From the NCBI GenBank assembly GCA_947632485.1, contig CANRPJ010000003.1:99858-163857 (forward strand): a DNA stretch of 64,000 bases, given 5' to 3'. A model generated the notes under the pieces. The model was not told the origin of the DNA and searched no databases. It saw only the letters and a list, made by a program, of their open reading frames with translations. Below, piece after piece: positions 37,742 to 46,343 of the stretch; position 1 is the stretch's first letter; each line of letters starts with the position of its first letter. This DNA is from an uncultured Muribaculaceae bacterium (GTDB lineage Bacteria > Bacteroidota > Bacteroidia > Bacteroidales > Muribaculaceae). Both the position numbers and the translations under genes were made by a program.

Positions 37742-38111
37742 TAAATATCTGGATTCCGTTGATTTTATAGAAGTTAGTACCATTAGGAGTTGTTGAGAAT
37801 ATCTGGCTTTTCCAAGAAGCCTTGGCCTGTGCGGCCTCCAATGTGCCGTCGTTGCAGCAGAATCCCTCACCATCGGCATCATACCAGTAGTTGGACATGA
37901 CTTTTCGCGCAAGTGATAGCAGAGTGTCAAGTCCGCTTGACCTATGCCGAATGCAGCCGAAAACGGGCGTAGCCAAGCCGTTTTCGTCCACTGAAAACAG
38001 ACGGTTCTCCTCGTCCCAGATGAGCTTGCGCTCACCGACACTGTTGTCCTTATGTCCGTCGGTCATCATACGGCTCGTGTTTACATATACAAGGTTTCCA
38101 TTCTTGTTAAA
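37719..38111 (-). pseudogene. orphan RHS core end with variable tip
   Basis: The frame opens after a TAA at 38112 with FNKNGNLVYVNTSRMM, continues through DGHKDNSVGERKLIWDEENR, SVDENG and NYWYDADGE, and ends INGIQIFNENGTKK. The first two-thirds is the conserved RHS core and the last ~45 residues a variable tip. About 27 residues are inserted between SVDENG and NYWYDADGE compared with the usual order. Without the thousand-residue RHS shell it cannot be a normal toxin. A TAACTTTG box lies directly upstream, so the ORF 37719-38069 (MMTDGHKD...) might still be expressed. Confidence 0.65.
37984..38088. repeat. 105-bp RHS direct repeat, copy 1
   Basis: Partner of 36478-36582; see that entry. Homology ends exactly where the two tips diverge (after SVD). 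Confidence 0.85.
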
Positions 38112-38114
38112 TTA

Positions 38115-38122
38115 CAAAGTTA
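38115..38122 (-). promoter_or_regulatory. -7-like element at the RHS tip
   Basis: Minus-strand TAACTTTG immediately upstream of the opened RHS frame; the ATG at 38069 is 45 nt downstream. Confidence 0.45.
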
Positions 38123-38148
38123 TGAAAAAAAATTCTATCAGGTGGTGA

Positions 38149-38346
38149 GATAGTCTCACCCTCAACGACCTTAATTGGGTTACGCCCGAAACGATAAGAG
38201 ACACATACGCCTTTTTCAGCGCCGATTATGAAAAGGACTATGAGATGTATTCAAGAGTGTATAAGAATGTGGCGTTCTATCCGGCACAGAAAACGCTCTA
38301 CATAGGCGATTTAAGTGCGGTGATAAAGGCAATTATCAGAGAGTGA
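38149..38346 (+). pseudogene. truncated gene remnant (65 codons)
   Basis: Plus-strand frame after a TGA reads DSLTLNDLNWVTPETIRDTY, then FFSADYEKDYEMYSRVYKN, and ends AVIKAIIRE* at 38346. It has no start codon; the 5' part seems lost at the island edge. A perfect inverted repeat GGTGAGA-TAG-TCTCACC (38144-38160) marks the break. Parent family not recognised. Confidence 0.4.
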
Positions 38347-38414
38347 CGCATTGTTTATTGATTCCGGAGGCGTAATTGCCCGTATGCGCCATGGGATTTT
38401 TTCAGGAGTTTTGC

Positions 38415-38422
38415 TAATTTTG
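38415..38422 (+). promoter_or_regulatory. -7 promoter element of the AlkZ-related gene
   Basis: TAATTTTG lies 4 nt before the first in-frame ATG (38427) and 52 nt before the second (38475). A hairpin GGGAGCG-TCA-CGCTCCC (38445-38461) lies between them. Confidence 0.5.
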
Positions 38423-38474
38423 CAGCATGGCGAGACGACAACTCGGGAGCGTCACGCTCCCTCCGCTCCAGTCA

Positions 38475-39146
38475 ATGGAGCATCTTACTGAGCTGATCAA
38501 TGAGTATGGGTTCTTTCCATTCTTTATCAGCCCTATACCCGGTTTTTCCGTGATCGATGCCACGCCCGGAGTGTGGCAGCACGACGGCTCCGATGGACCC
38601 TGGCAGTGGAAAGGGCCCATGCTTCGCGACCGCAACCTTGCCTACGGCAAATTCTTCAACCGCAAGCATGGCTACATCAGCATGGAGTGGTTTCCTCACT
38701 TCTGGAACTACCGCTCCACCAAAAACTATGCCCCTGACCCCGACACCGCCGCCCTCGACGACATCGTGGCGCAGACAATCGCCGCCGAAGGACACCTCAA
38801 CACCAAGCAGATCCTTCCCGCTATGGGAATCCCGACAGGTCGACGCAAGCGACAGGCCGACGAACTCGTAGACCAATCCGGGCCGGCTGTAAAAATTTCG
38901 CTCGACCCCATTCTGGGGCGCCTGATGATGGAAGTGCGTATCGTGACCGAAGATTTTGACTACGACGTGGATAAGCACGGCCACCAATACGGCTGGGGAA
39001 TAGCGCGCTACACCACGCCCGAACTTATGTTTGGCAACATCAAGGCCTCCTGCTCGCCCGAAGAGAGCTACGAGCTGATGCTCGAGCACCTGCGGCGTAA
39101 ATTCCCCAACATCAGCGACACCCAGCTCAAACGCTTCCTCGGCTAA
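38475..39146 (+). CDS. AlkZ-related protein
   Basis: 223 aa from ATG 38475 (MEHLTELINEYGFFPFF). A longer form from 38427 adds 16 residues but would need a leaderless transcript and would translate a perfect hairpin. Motifs SPIPGFSVIDATP, PWQWKGPMLRDRNLAYGKFF and HGYISMEWFPHFWNYR resemble NCBI 'AlkZ-related protein' entries, which share a winged-helix part with the AlkZ/YcaQ DNA glycosylases. The QxQ/QxD glycosylase motif of true AlkZ is not seen. Function unknown; assignment is from memory of the family. Confidence 0.6.
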   Translation: MEHLTELINEYGFFPFFISPIPGFSVIDATPGVWQHDGSDGPWQWKGPMLRDRNLAYGKFFNRKHGYISMEWFPHFWNYRSTKNYAPDPDTAALDDIVAQTIAAEGHLNTKQILPAMGIPTGRRKRQADELVDQSGPAVKISLDPILGRLMMEVRIVTEDFDYDVDKHGHQYGWGIARYTTPELMFGNIKASCSPEESYELMLEHLRRKFPNISDTQLKRFLG

Positions 39147-39173
39147 AATAATACCTGTCTCAGAAAAATTTAT

Positions 39174-39181
39174 TATCTTTG
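39174..39181 (+). promoter_or_regulatory. -7 promoter element of gldE
   Basis: TATCTTTG, 28 nt upstream of the TTG start at 39210. Confidence 0.55.
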
Positions 39182-39209
39182 CAGGACAGAAACCAACATT
39201 CGCTTCATC

Positions 39210-40583
39210 TTGGACGCAGACCCTTTGCCAGGCCATTGGCCTCTATCACTGATATTACTCTCGCAACGTTCTATCGAATTCTGTGCGCCGCCGGATTGGG
39301 TGGCCTGGGCTTTCATTGTAGCAATAGCAGTAGTGTGCCTCGCTGCCTCGGCCTTCGTATCGGGCAGTGAAATAGCTTATTTCGGACTCACCCCCGCTGA
39401 GATCGATGACCTTCGCGACGACGAGCAAAACCGTGAAAGCCAGCGCGCATGGCGCCTCATTTCCCACAGCGAGCGCCTCCTCGCCACTATTCTGATCGCC
39501 AACAATCTGGTCAATATCACGATGGTGGTATTGCTTACCTTTGCTATCAACCAGACTGTGAAGGTAGCCAACCCGGTGCTCGACTTCGTGCTCCAGACAG
39601 TGGTGCTAACCTTCCTGCTTCTGCTTTTCGGCGAAATTTTCCCGAAGCTCGTAGCCAGGGGGAGAACAGTATGGTGGGCCCGATGGGCGTCTGCCGCTCT
39701 CGAAGGTATATACAAGCTGCTCGGGCCGCTTGCCCGATTCATGGTGAAATCGGGAGAACTTGTGAACCGCGTGGTGGCAAAGAAAGATGAGAAAATTTCA
39801 GCCGACGAACTCGGCACCGCGCTTGAGATTTCCGATATCAGCGAGGGCAAAGACAAGGAGATGCTCGAAGGCATTCTTTCGTTTGGAGAGAAGGAGGCGT
39901 GCGATATTATGACCTCGCGAGTCGACGTCACCCAGATCGAATATCATGCGAGCTGGCACGAAGTAGTTGAAACCGTGGTAGAAAGCGGTTATAGCCGCAT
40001 TCCGGTCTACGATACCAACCAGGACGCTATCCGGGGAGTGCTTTATAGTAAGGATCTCCTGCCCTACATCGGAAAGCGCGATGACGGCTTCCGGTGGCAA
40101 TCGCTGATCCGGGAGGCCTACTTTGTGCCCGAATCGCGAATGATCGACGATCTGCTTGAGGATTTCCGCAAACGCAAGATCCACATTGCTATCGTGATTG
40201 ATGAATACGGGGGCACTCAGGGAATCGTGACTCTCGAAGATATCATCGAGGAGATAGTAGGCGATATCGACGATGAATATGACGACGAAGAGAAGCTCTA
40301 CCGGCGCGTAGGCCCTGATACCTACATATTTGAGGCGAAGATTCCCGTGGGCGATTTCTTCCGCATCACTGATACCGAGGCCGAAGAGTTCGGAGAGGAA
40401 GGAGAGGCGGAGACCCTGGCAGGACTCCTGCTTGAGATAAAAGGCGATTTCCCGAAAGAGAAAGAGAGCTTCCAGGCGGGGCGCTGCCGCTTCACGGTGC
40501 TCGAGATGGAGCGCCACAGGATCATGAGCGTGAAAGTGAAGGTACTCCCCGCCGAAACCGAAGAAGAGAAAAATGGAAACTGA
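39210..40583 (+). CDS. gldE: GldE-type CNNM/CBS-domain membrane protein
   Basis: 457 aa. CNNM membrane domain (about 25-200; SGSEIAYFGLTPAEIDDL, NLVNITMVVLLTF), two CBS domains (about 220-340; YSRIPVYDTNQD, IVIDEYGGTQGIVTLED) and a CorC_HlyC domain (about 355-450). The family is linked to Mg2+ or Co2+ transport. The Bacteroidetes form is called GldE after gliding genetics, but non-gliding Bacteroidales keep it. The start is a TTG; no in-frame ATG precedes the first membrane helix. It overlaps the next gene by 11 bp. Confidence 0.85.
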   Translation: MDADPLPGHWPLSLILLSQRSIEFCAPPDWVAWAFIVAIAVVCLAASAFVSGSEIAYFGLTPAEIDDLRDDEQNRESQRAWRLISHSERLLATILIANNLVNITMVVLLTFAINQTVKVANPVLDFVLQTVVLTFLLLLFGEIFPKLVARGRTVWWARWASAALEGIYKLLGPLARFMVKSGELVNRVVAKKDEKISADELGTALEISDISEGKDKEMLEGILSFGEKEACDIMTSRVDVTQIEYHASWHEVVETVVESGYSRIPVYDTNQDAIRGVLYSKDLLPYIGKRDDGFRWQSLIREAYFVPESRMIDDLLEDFRKRKIHIAIVIDEYGGTQGIVTLEDIIEEIVGDIDDEYDDEEKLYRRVGPDTYIFEAKIPVGDFFRITDTEAEEFGEEGEAETLAGLLLEIKGDFPKEKESFQAGRCRFTVLEMERHRIMSVKVKVLPAETEEEKNGN

Positions 40584-41220
40584 ATTCATATATTGGCGTC
40601 ACCTCACTCCCGTCGGGATAAGGGTGGAAGAGGTAAGTGGCGGGGAAGACCGCCAGGGAGCCGTATGGCGCGCGCTCGCGAAACAGGTATATAGCGAAAA
40701 CGGCAGTCGCGGCTATCGCGAGATAGGCCATCGGGAGTCGGGAGCGCCATATATCGATGGTGGCGAGGAACGCATCTCCGTGACCCATACCTCCGGGCTT
40801 CTGGCTGTAGCCTCACTGCCCCGCACCCCCGAAGCCGATCTTGAGCAATTCAGCACCCGTACAGCTCTTGGCATAGATGCCGAGCGGTGGGACCGCAACA
40901 AAGTCTGCTCGCTCAGGGAGCGCTTCCTTTCAGAAGAGGAGCTGCCGCTTGTTCCCCAAGGCGATGTAAGAGCCGGAATCCTTGCCTGGACAGCAAAAGA
41001 AGCCCTCTACAAGGCTGCCCTCTGCCCAGGCCTCGATTTTCGCCGCGATATCAGAATACTGTGCCTCCCGGATCCTGAGACCGGAGCGCTGGGGAAGGCG
41101 TGGCTGAAAAGAGGAAAAGAGGGAGAAGAAGTAGAGATGGAGCTATATGCCTACTCATCTGAGGGTTGCTGCGTGACCCTGGCTTATTCTCCTAAATGCG
41201 CCAAATATAAGAAGAAATGA
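40573..41220 (+). CDS. 4'-phosphopantetheinyl transferase superfamily protein
   Basis: 215 aa. Transfers phosphopantetheine from CoA to carrier proteins. Motifs: ALGIDAERWDRNKV (GxDxE metal site) and GILAWTAKEALYKAA (WxxKEAxxK). Two-lobed Sfp-type length. The start overlaps gldE and the end overlaps the SUI1 start by 4 bp, so gldE-PPTase-SUI1 form a coupled operon. The carrier protein is not in the window. Confidence 0.88.
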   Translation: METEFIYWRHLTPVGIRVEEVSGGEDRQGAVWRALAKQVYSENGSRGYREIGHRESGAPYIDGGEERISVTHTSGLLAVASLPRTPEADLEQFSTRTALGIDAERWDRNKVCSLRERFLSEEELPLVPQGDVRAGILAWTAKEALYKAALCPGLDFRRDIRILCLPDPETGALGKAWLKRGKEGEEVEMELYAYSSEGCCVTLAYSPKCAKYKKK

Positions 41221-41552
41221 ACTCCAACGACTGGTTATCGGCTCTCGAAGCCCTTAAGGCCGGAGGCACTCTGCCTGAAGGCGAACCCGATGCTGTAGCT
41301 ACTCCTGAGGCGGAAAAGCCGAGGAAGCCTCAGCTCCATATTCTGCTCGATAAAAAGCAGCGCCGCGGCAAGACAGCCACCATTATCGAAGGCTTCGACT
41401 GCCCCGATGAAGAGCTTCTCGATATCGCCCGCCGCCTCAAGACCGCCATCGGCACCGGGGGAAGCGCCCGCGGAGGAGAGATTCTGCTTCAGGGCGACTG
41501 GAGGGAGCGTGCGGCTACCCTGCTGCGCAGCGAAGGTTACAAAGTGAAATAA
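41217..41552 (+). CDS. SUI1/YciH family translation factor homologue
   Basis: 111 aa: a variable N-terminal linker (about 1-40) and an eIF1/SUI1 domain with RRGKTATIIEGFDCPDEEL, IGTGGSARGGEILLQGD and LLRSEGYKVK. Bacterial YciH-type proteins bind the small subunit, but their role is not settled. ATGA-type overlap with the PPTase gene. Confidence 0.88.
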   Translation: MNSNDWLSALEALKAGGTLPEGEPDAVATPEAEKPRKPQLHILLDKKQRRGKTATIIEGFDCPDEELLDIARRLKTAIGTGGSARGGEILLQGDWRERAATLLRSEGYKVK

Positions 41553-41561
41553 ATCCTCCTC

Positions 41562-44500
41562 ATGCTCCAGATTCAGAGAGCCTCAGCCGGTTCGGGCAAG
41601 ACCTATACCCTCGCCCGCAAATATATCCTGCTTCTGATTTCAACGAAAGAATCTGGAAGCAGGCGCCGCAGACTTCGTAATGAGACCGAGATAACCGAGG
41701 CTGTAGGAAAAATACTGGCAATCACCTTTACCAACAAGGCTACCAATGAGATGCGTGAGCGCATAATCCTGCGTCTCGCCGATCTGGCTTCTGACAAGCC
41801 AGCTGCAAAAGTGGAGTATCTGGAATATTTCATGCAGGAGCTCGATGCCACCGAGGGGGAGGTGCGAAGTGCCTGCCGCGTAGCCTTAAGCGCCTTGCTG
41901 ACAAACTACAGCGACTTTCAGGTATCTACGATCGACAGTTTCTTCCAGAGCGTGCTCCGCACATTTGCCTACGAAAGCGATCTGAACGGCAACTATGAAG
42001 TGGAGCTCGACAGCGATTACCTCCATCAGGTAGGCATCGATGCCGTGCTTTCTCAGGTCAATACGTTCAGGCCCGACCCGGAGGTGCGCTTCTGGCTCGA
42101 GAAGCTCATGCACGAATGGAAATCCTCATCAGGCTGGAACGTCTTTCAGAAGCAAGGCGGAGCCGGAAGCCAGGATACCCTCTATGGCGTGCTTCTTAAC
42201 ATCGCCAAGACTCTCAACTCAGAGGCCTACAAAAGGATACGGCGCAAAATGAAGGCTTATTTCGCCGAATATCCGGATTTCGGAGCTACCTACCGCGCAT
42301 GGGAAGAGGCTATGACCAAAGCGCCGCGTGATGCCTTCGCTGCGGTGAAAACGGCTACTGAGAAATGGGAGAGCTATGTGAAATCTCACCCTGGATTGCC
42401 TTTCAAAAAGGGGGTAGCCGTAGAGAAGCACATAGCCTACTGCAAAGCAGCCACATGGAAAGGCTGGAAAGACAGCAAAAGCAAATTCAGCTTCGATACT
42501 GAGAAGAAGAGACAGTGTGTGGAGGGTGATCCCGAGTCCGAGGCAAATCGTACGGGCATGGCGATGTATCGGGCCGTAACCGAATGGAAAAATGCGCTCG
42601 ATGAGCCCGGCTACCGCCTCTGGAAGCTCTATAGCGCAAAGATGTCACTCCTGGGTCTGCTCAACGCTATCGAGCGCCGCGTAAGCGATTACCTTAAGAC
42701 CAACAACCTCGTGGAGCTCGGCGAAACCAATATGATGCTTCGCCGGGTGATCGGCAACGACCTGGCGCCCTTCATCTACGAGCGCCTCGGAAACTCACTT
42801 GATCATTTCCTGATCGACGAGTTTCAAGACACCTCGCGCCTCCAGTGGAAAAATCTTCGGCCTCTTCTCTACGAAAGCGAAGCCAGAGGATGCGACAACC
42901 TTATAATCGGAGATGCCAAGCAAAGCATCTACCGGTTCCGCAACGCCGATATCAACCTCATAACCCGCGATGTGCCGAATGAATTCGACGATCGCGAGGA
43001 GCTTGGAAGTGAGCCCCAGCACAACACCAACCACCGGAGCAGCTGGAAGATAGTGGAGTTCAACAATTCCATCTTCAAGACCCTTACCGAGATTATCGAC
43101 GAGGACCAGCAACTCGGGTCGATGCTCGAAGATCTGTATTTCAACACAGTTCAACCTCCCGGCAGCAGCGGAAAGATCGACCGGGGTGGCTACGTGGAGA
43201 TCCGCTTCGTAAGCGATGTCGACAAGCAAGAGGAGCCTCTTCACTTCTCTAAGATTCCCCCTCTGGTAGCCTCTCTCATCGACCGCGGCTATAAGCAGAG
43301 CGATATAGCCCTTCTTGTCACATCTAACGACGACGGCAAGCAGCTGATCCATGAGTTCATGGCCTACAACGCGGCCCTGCCCCCCGGCGCTACGCCCATA
43401 AATTTCATCAGCGAGCAGTCGCTCCTGATTTCTGAATCAGAGGCTGTGAAAAGCGTGATCGGCACTCTGGAGATGATCCGCGCCGGAATGAAGCCTCTGC
43501 CTGAGGAGACAGAGACCGAAACCGACCGGCCACGCCGTTCCGCCATTGAGACCGGAGCCGCCTATCGCCACTACTGCACGCTTCACCCTAACGAGGCGCC
43601 GGAAGAGCGTCTCCACACTTTTCTCCGTAAAGGCGCGGAGGGCAGCTCTCTGGCCGAGATGCTTAGCCAGATGCAATCAGTGACCCTTCCGGCGATTATC
43701 GACTCGATTCTCGCCACTAACGTGAACCCCTCCCTGCTGGCCTCCGACGTGCCCTTTATCTCCGCATTCATGGATCTCGTGCTCGACTATTGCGAGCGCT
43801 ACCCCGCCGATGTAGCCAGTTTTCTCGACTGGTGGGAGAAACGCGGGCAGAAACAGTCGATCAGCTCACCCGATGGCACAGAGGCCGTGCAGGTGATGAC
43901 GATTCATAAGTCGAAGGGCCTGGAGTTCAAGTGCGTAATCCTGCCCTATGTGAGTTCGTCGCTGCGAGTCACAAAGATTACCGGCAAGAACGAGGTGCTG
44001 TGGGTAGCGCCCGCTCTCGATGGCTTTGATGAGCTGCCGCCGCTGCCTCCGAGGGTGCCTGTCACGGTGGCAGATGCGGCCGGCGTAGGAGCCCACATGG
44101 AGAAGGCCGTCGAAGCCCAGTGCAGCAAGCTGATCGATAACCTGAATACCCTCTATGTCGGATTCACGCGCGCAATCCACGAGCTCTACGTGTTTGCAGC
44201 AGGCAACACGGCCCAGAGAATCCTTACGGCAGTACCCCTCATCAACTCTGGCCTGAAAGCGGACTTCACCCTACCGCCCAGGGCTATAGAGACACACGAA
44301 GAAAACGACGAAGTCTGGTTCAGCGTCGGCACGCCTTCACTCCCCCACCCGCCGGAAAGGAAGGAAGCGGATAAGGAGAATGGCGAAGGCAAGCAGGCGG
44401 AGATCTTGCCCTTGGAAGTATATTCCGTAAACTCCGGATCGCCATCGCTCGCATGCCGTGAGGCCGATCTTCCGGATCCCGACGAAGAGGATCCCGATCC

Positions 44501-44930
44501 CCGCTCGATAGGAAACCTCAAGCATCTCGTGCTCGAAAGCATAAGGACAGCCGGCGACCTCGACAGAAGCGTGAAACGCCTGGTGATCGCCGGACGCCTA
44601 TCGGAACCGCAAGCCCTCGAAATCCTTACTGATCTGAGGGAGGCACTGGCGCGCTCCGAAAGTAGCGAGTGGTTTGCCCCCGGACTCAGAGTGATCACCG
44701 AAAGACCCATTATCCGCAAGGGCGAGAAGCTGCAGCGCCCAGACCGCGTAGTGGTAGACGCGGCTAATAATGCTATCGTGATCGACTATAAGTTCGGATC
44801 AGAAGTGCGCCCGCGCTATAAAAGCCAGGTAAAGCGCTATGTAGACCTGCTGCGCCAGTCGGGTCTATACCACACCGTGACCGGAAAGATCTGGTACGTG
44901 AACCTCCACCATATCGAAAGCATTGACTAA
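41562..44930 (+). CDS. AddA-like UvrD helicase-nuclease
   Basis: 1122 aa SF1 helicase fused to a PD-(D/E)XK nuclease. Helicase motifs: Walker A ASAGSGKTYT (Lys13), Ia ITFTNKATNEMRER, II DHFLIDEFQDTSRLQW, III GDAKQSIYRFRNAD, V VMTIHKSKGLEFKC, VI LYVGFTRAIHEL. The C-terminal nuclease has RPDRVVVD, then IVIDYKFG and QVKRYVDLL, the AddA-type D-x-K...Q pattern. Probably resects double-strand breaks. An AddB partner is not adjacent, whereas addB and addA usually neighbour each other. Confidence 0.88.
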   Translation: MLQIQRASAGSGKTYTLARKYILLLISTKESGSRRRRLRNETEITEAVGKILAITFTNKATNEMRERIILRLADLASDKPAAKVEYLEYFMQELDATEGEVRSACRVALSALLTNYSDFQVSTIDSFFQSVLRTFAYESDLNGNYEVELDSDYLHQVGIDAVLSQVNTFRPDPEVRFWLEKLMHEWKSSSGWNVFQKQGGAGSQDTLYGVLLNIAKTLNSEAYKRIRRKMKAYFAEYPDFGATYRAWEEAMTKAPRDAFAAVKTATEKWESYVKSHPGLPFKKGVAVEKHIAYCKAATWKGWKDSKSKFSFDTEKKRQCVEGDPESEANRTGMAMYRAVTEWKNALDEPGYRLWKLYSAKMSLLGLLNAIERRVSDYLKTNNLVELGETNMMLRRVIGNDLAPFIYERLGNSLDHFLIDEFQDTSRLQWKNLRPLLYESEARGCDNLIIGDAKQSIYRFRNADINLITRDVPNEFDDREELGSEPQHNTNHRSSWKIVEFNNSIFKTLTEIIDEDQQLGSMLEDLYFNTVQPPGSSGKIDRGGYVEIRFVSDVDKQEEPLHFSKIPPLVASLIDRGYKQSDIALLVTSNDDGKQLIHEFMAYNAALPPGATPINFISEQSLLISESEAVKSVIGTLEMIRAGMKPLPEETETETDRPRRSAIETGAAYRHYCTLHPNEAPEERLHTFLRKGAEGSSLAEMLSQMQSVTLPAIIDSILATNVNPSLLASDVPFISAFMDLVLDYCERYPADVASFLDWWEKRGQKQSISSPDGTEAVQVMTIHKSKGLEFKCVILPYVSSSLRVTKITGKNEVLWVAPALDGFDELPPLPPRVPVTVADAAGVGAHMEKAVEAQCSKLIDNLNTLYVGFTRAIHELYVFAAGNTAQRILTAVPLINSGLKADFTLPPRAIETHEENDEVWFSVGTPSLPHPPERKEADKENGEGKQAEILPLEVYSVNSGSPSLACREADLPDPDEEDPDPRSIGNLKHLVLESIRTAGDLDRSVKRLVIAGRLSEPQALEILTDLREALARSESSEWFAPGLRVITERPIIRKGEKLQRPDRVVVDAANNAIVIDYKFGSEVRPRYKSQVKRYVDLLRQSGLYHTVTGKIWYVNLHHIESID

Positions 44931-44940
44931 TTCCGATAAA

Positions 44941-45402
44941 ATGGATAATAATCGATATTGCTACCGCTATCCGCGTCCGGCCGTAACGGCCGACTGCGTA
45001 GTGTTCCGCCTATCAGGCGGAGACCTTCAGGTGCTTCTTATAGAGCGCGGTGGCGAACCGTATAAAGGCTGCTGGGCCTTTCCGGGCGGCTTCATGAACA
45101 TGGACGAGACAATCGACCAATGCGCCACGCGCGAGCTTGAGGAGGAAACCGGCCTCACTCTGGTGGAGCTTGAGCAGCTCCACGCTTACAGCGCCCCTGA
45201 CCGCGATCCGCGCGAAAGGGTGATGACCATTGCTTTCATAGGAATGGTAGCTCCGGAGCACAGCGAAGCGACCGCAGGCGACGATGCCGCAAAGGCCCGA
45301 TGGTTTTCAGTCGATGCTCTCCCCCAGCTCGCCTTCGACCATGAGCAGATTCTCTCAGACGCCCTCAGGCATCTGGCAACCAAAAAGAATCATGCGGAAT
45401 AA
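44941..45402 (+). CDS. NUDIX hydrolase
   Basis: 153 aa from ATG 44941 (MDNNRYCYRYPRPAVT); the ORF-track start is a TTG inside the upstream gene. Nudix box at about 49-72: GGFMNMDETIDQ, then CATRELEEETGL, complete GX5EX7REUXEEXGU. The N-terminal YPRPAVTADCVVF resembles the ADP-ribose/NADH-pyrophosphatase-like NUDIX group that pairs with NrtR-type regulators. Substrate unknown. Its last 13 bp overlap the convergent gene that follows. Confidence 0.88.
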   Translation: MDNNRYCYRYPRPAVTADCVVFRLSGGDLQVLLIERGGEPYKGCWAFPGGFMNMDETIDQCATRELEEETGLTLVELEQLHAYSAPDRDPRERVMTIAFIGMVAPEHSEATAGDDAAKARWFSVDALPQLAFDHEQILSDALRHLATKKNHAE

Positions 45403-45644
45403 AGCCGCGTGAACCGGTCGGGATAAAGCATCAGCGGACGCTCATCGCTCCAGCCCTGCGAAATATTGCGCACATAGAAACGCGCCAGCCCCCGACACTG
45501 GTACGCAATATGCCGTATCTCCGATATCAGGTGCGAGAGATTGCCGATCGTCTCGCTCGTGATTTCTGCCACTACACGGCCTCCTATGCAGAGGCGCGCG
45601 TAGATTTTATCGCCAAAATGAAGGTTACGTGTAGTTGATTTCAT
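45390..45644 (-). CDS. conserved-looking hypothetical protein
   Basis: 84 aa, starting MKSTTRNLHFGDKIYARLCI. No signal peptide or membrane helix; predicted alpha/beta with IGNLSHLISEIRHIAYQCRG in the centre and an aromatic tail. A promoter box (TAATTTTG at 45676-45683) 31 nt upstream supports a real gene, transcribed divergently from ssrA. Its 3' end overlaps the NUDIX gene by 13 bp. Family not recognised. Confidence 0.65.
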   Translation of the reverse strand: MKSTTRNLHFGDKIYARLCIGGRVVAEITSETIGNLSHLISEIRHIAYQCRGLARFYVRNISQGWSDERPLMLYPDRFTRLYSA

Positions 45645-45675
45645 ATCTTTTCTGTGTTTGCTTTTGTTTACGATG

Positions 45676-45683
45676 CAAAATTA
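45676..45683 (-). promoter_or_regulatory. -7 promoter element of the 84-aa gene
   Basis: Minus-strand TAATTTTG, 31 nt upstream of the ATG at 45644. Confidence 0.55.
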
Positions 45684-45731
45684 CAATCCATAGCTGCCAA
45701 AACATTGCAGTCAATTCTTAAGGAAATTTAA

Positions 45732-45763
45732 TTTGCGTATTTGAAAAAGATGTAGTAATTTTG
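45732..45763 (+). promoter_or_regulatory. promoter of ssrA
   Basis: TTTG (45732-45735), 20-nt spacer, TAATTTTG (45756-45763). The mature tmRNA 5' end lies about 30 nt further on, so a short 5' precursor is expected. Confidence 0.7.
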
Positions 45764-45795
45764 CAGGAGTTTCCCAGAGGGGAAGCCTTACTACC

Positions 45796-46195
45796 GGGGA
45801 TGACTGGTTTTGACAGCGTGCAGAAGCGGTAGGTAAGCATGCAGAGCCATGGTGCTTGCGCTCTATAATCAACGGCATCGACCTATAATTGGCGAAAATA
45901 ACAACTACGCTCTCGCTGCGTGAGTCCGAAGTACAGTAAGACCGCTTAATCCGCTCCACAGTGGAGCGGACGAGACATCACCCCATTGCCCCGTCCCGAG
46001 ACGTTTGGATAAGGTGGTGCAGAGAAATTCGGGAATTGGAGCTCCGGCGTCCTGACGGAGTTCTGAAATAAAAGGACTAAGGGTCAGGTTGGCCGTCGCG
46101 GGCCTGCCTTATCACGAAAACCAATCCGCAGACTAAGCATGTAGAAAGCCTGTTGATTCCACGTTTGGACGAGGGTTCAAGTCCCTCCATCTCCA
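45796..46195 (+). ncRNA. ssrA: transfer-messenger RNA (tmRNA)
   Basis: Rescues stalled ribosomes with SmpB. The 5' end GGGGATGACTGG pairs with the 3' acceptor CATCTCC; the T-arm GGGTTCAAGTCCC is intact. The tag reading frame at 45891-45923 encodes GENNNYALAA followed by TGA, close to known Bacteroidetes tags. The 3' CCA is not encoded: after the discriminator A at 46195 the DNA reads CTT. The 3' end is the apparent integration site of the element that follows. Pseudoknot-rich central region not resolved by eye. Confidence 0.95.
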
Positions 46196-46242
46196 CTTGA
46201 CGGGTCGGACAGATTCCGGCCAACAAAAGTTTAAACAAGACT

Positions 46243-46278
46243 AAACCGCACAATATCAACTTATTGTGCGGTTTTTTT
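46243..46278 (+). terminator. rho-independent terminator after ssrA
   Basis: Perfect 12-bp stem AAACCGCACAAT/ATTGTGCGGTTT with an 8-nt loop and a T run. It lies about 50 bp past the tmRNA 3' end and so probably inside the inserted element. Confidence 0.88.
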
Positions 46279-46343
46279 AGTGCCTAAAAATGACGACTCA
46301 GGACCGTCATCGGACAGAAAAAAGACCGAACAAGACACCCATT

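Noticed and set aside
37742-38041. N-terminal 100 residues of the ORF-track protein 37385-38041
   Set aside because: Out-of-frame reading of the RHS tip; the membrane protein itself starts at 37741.
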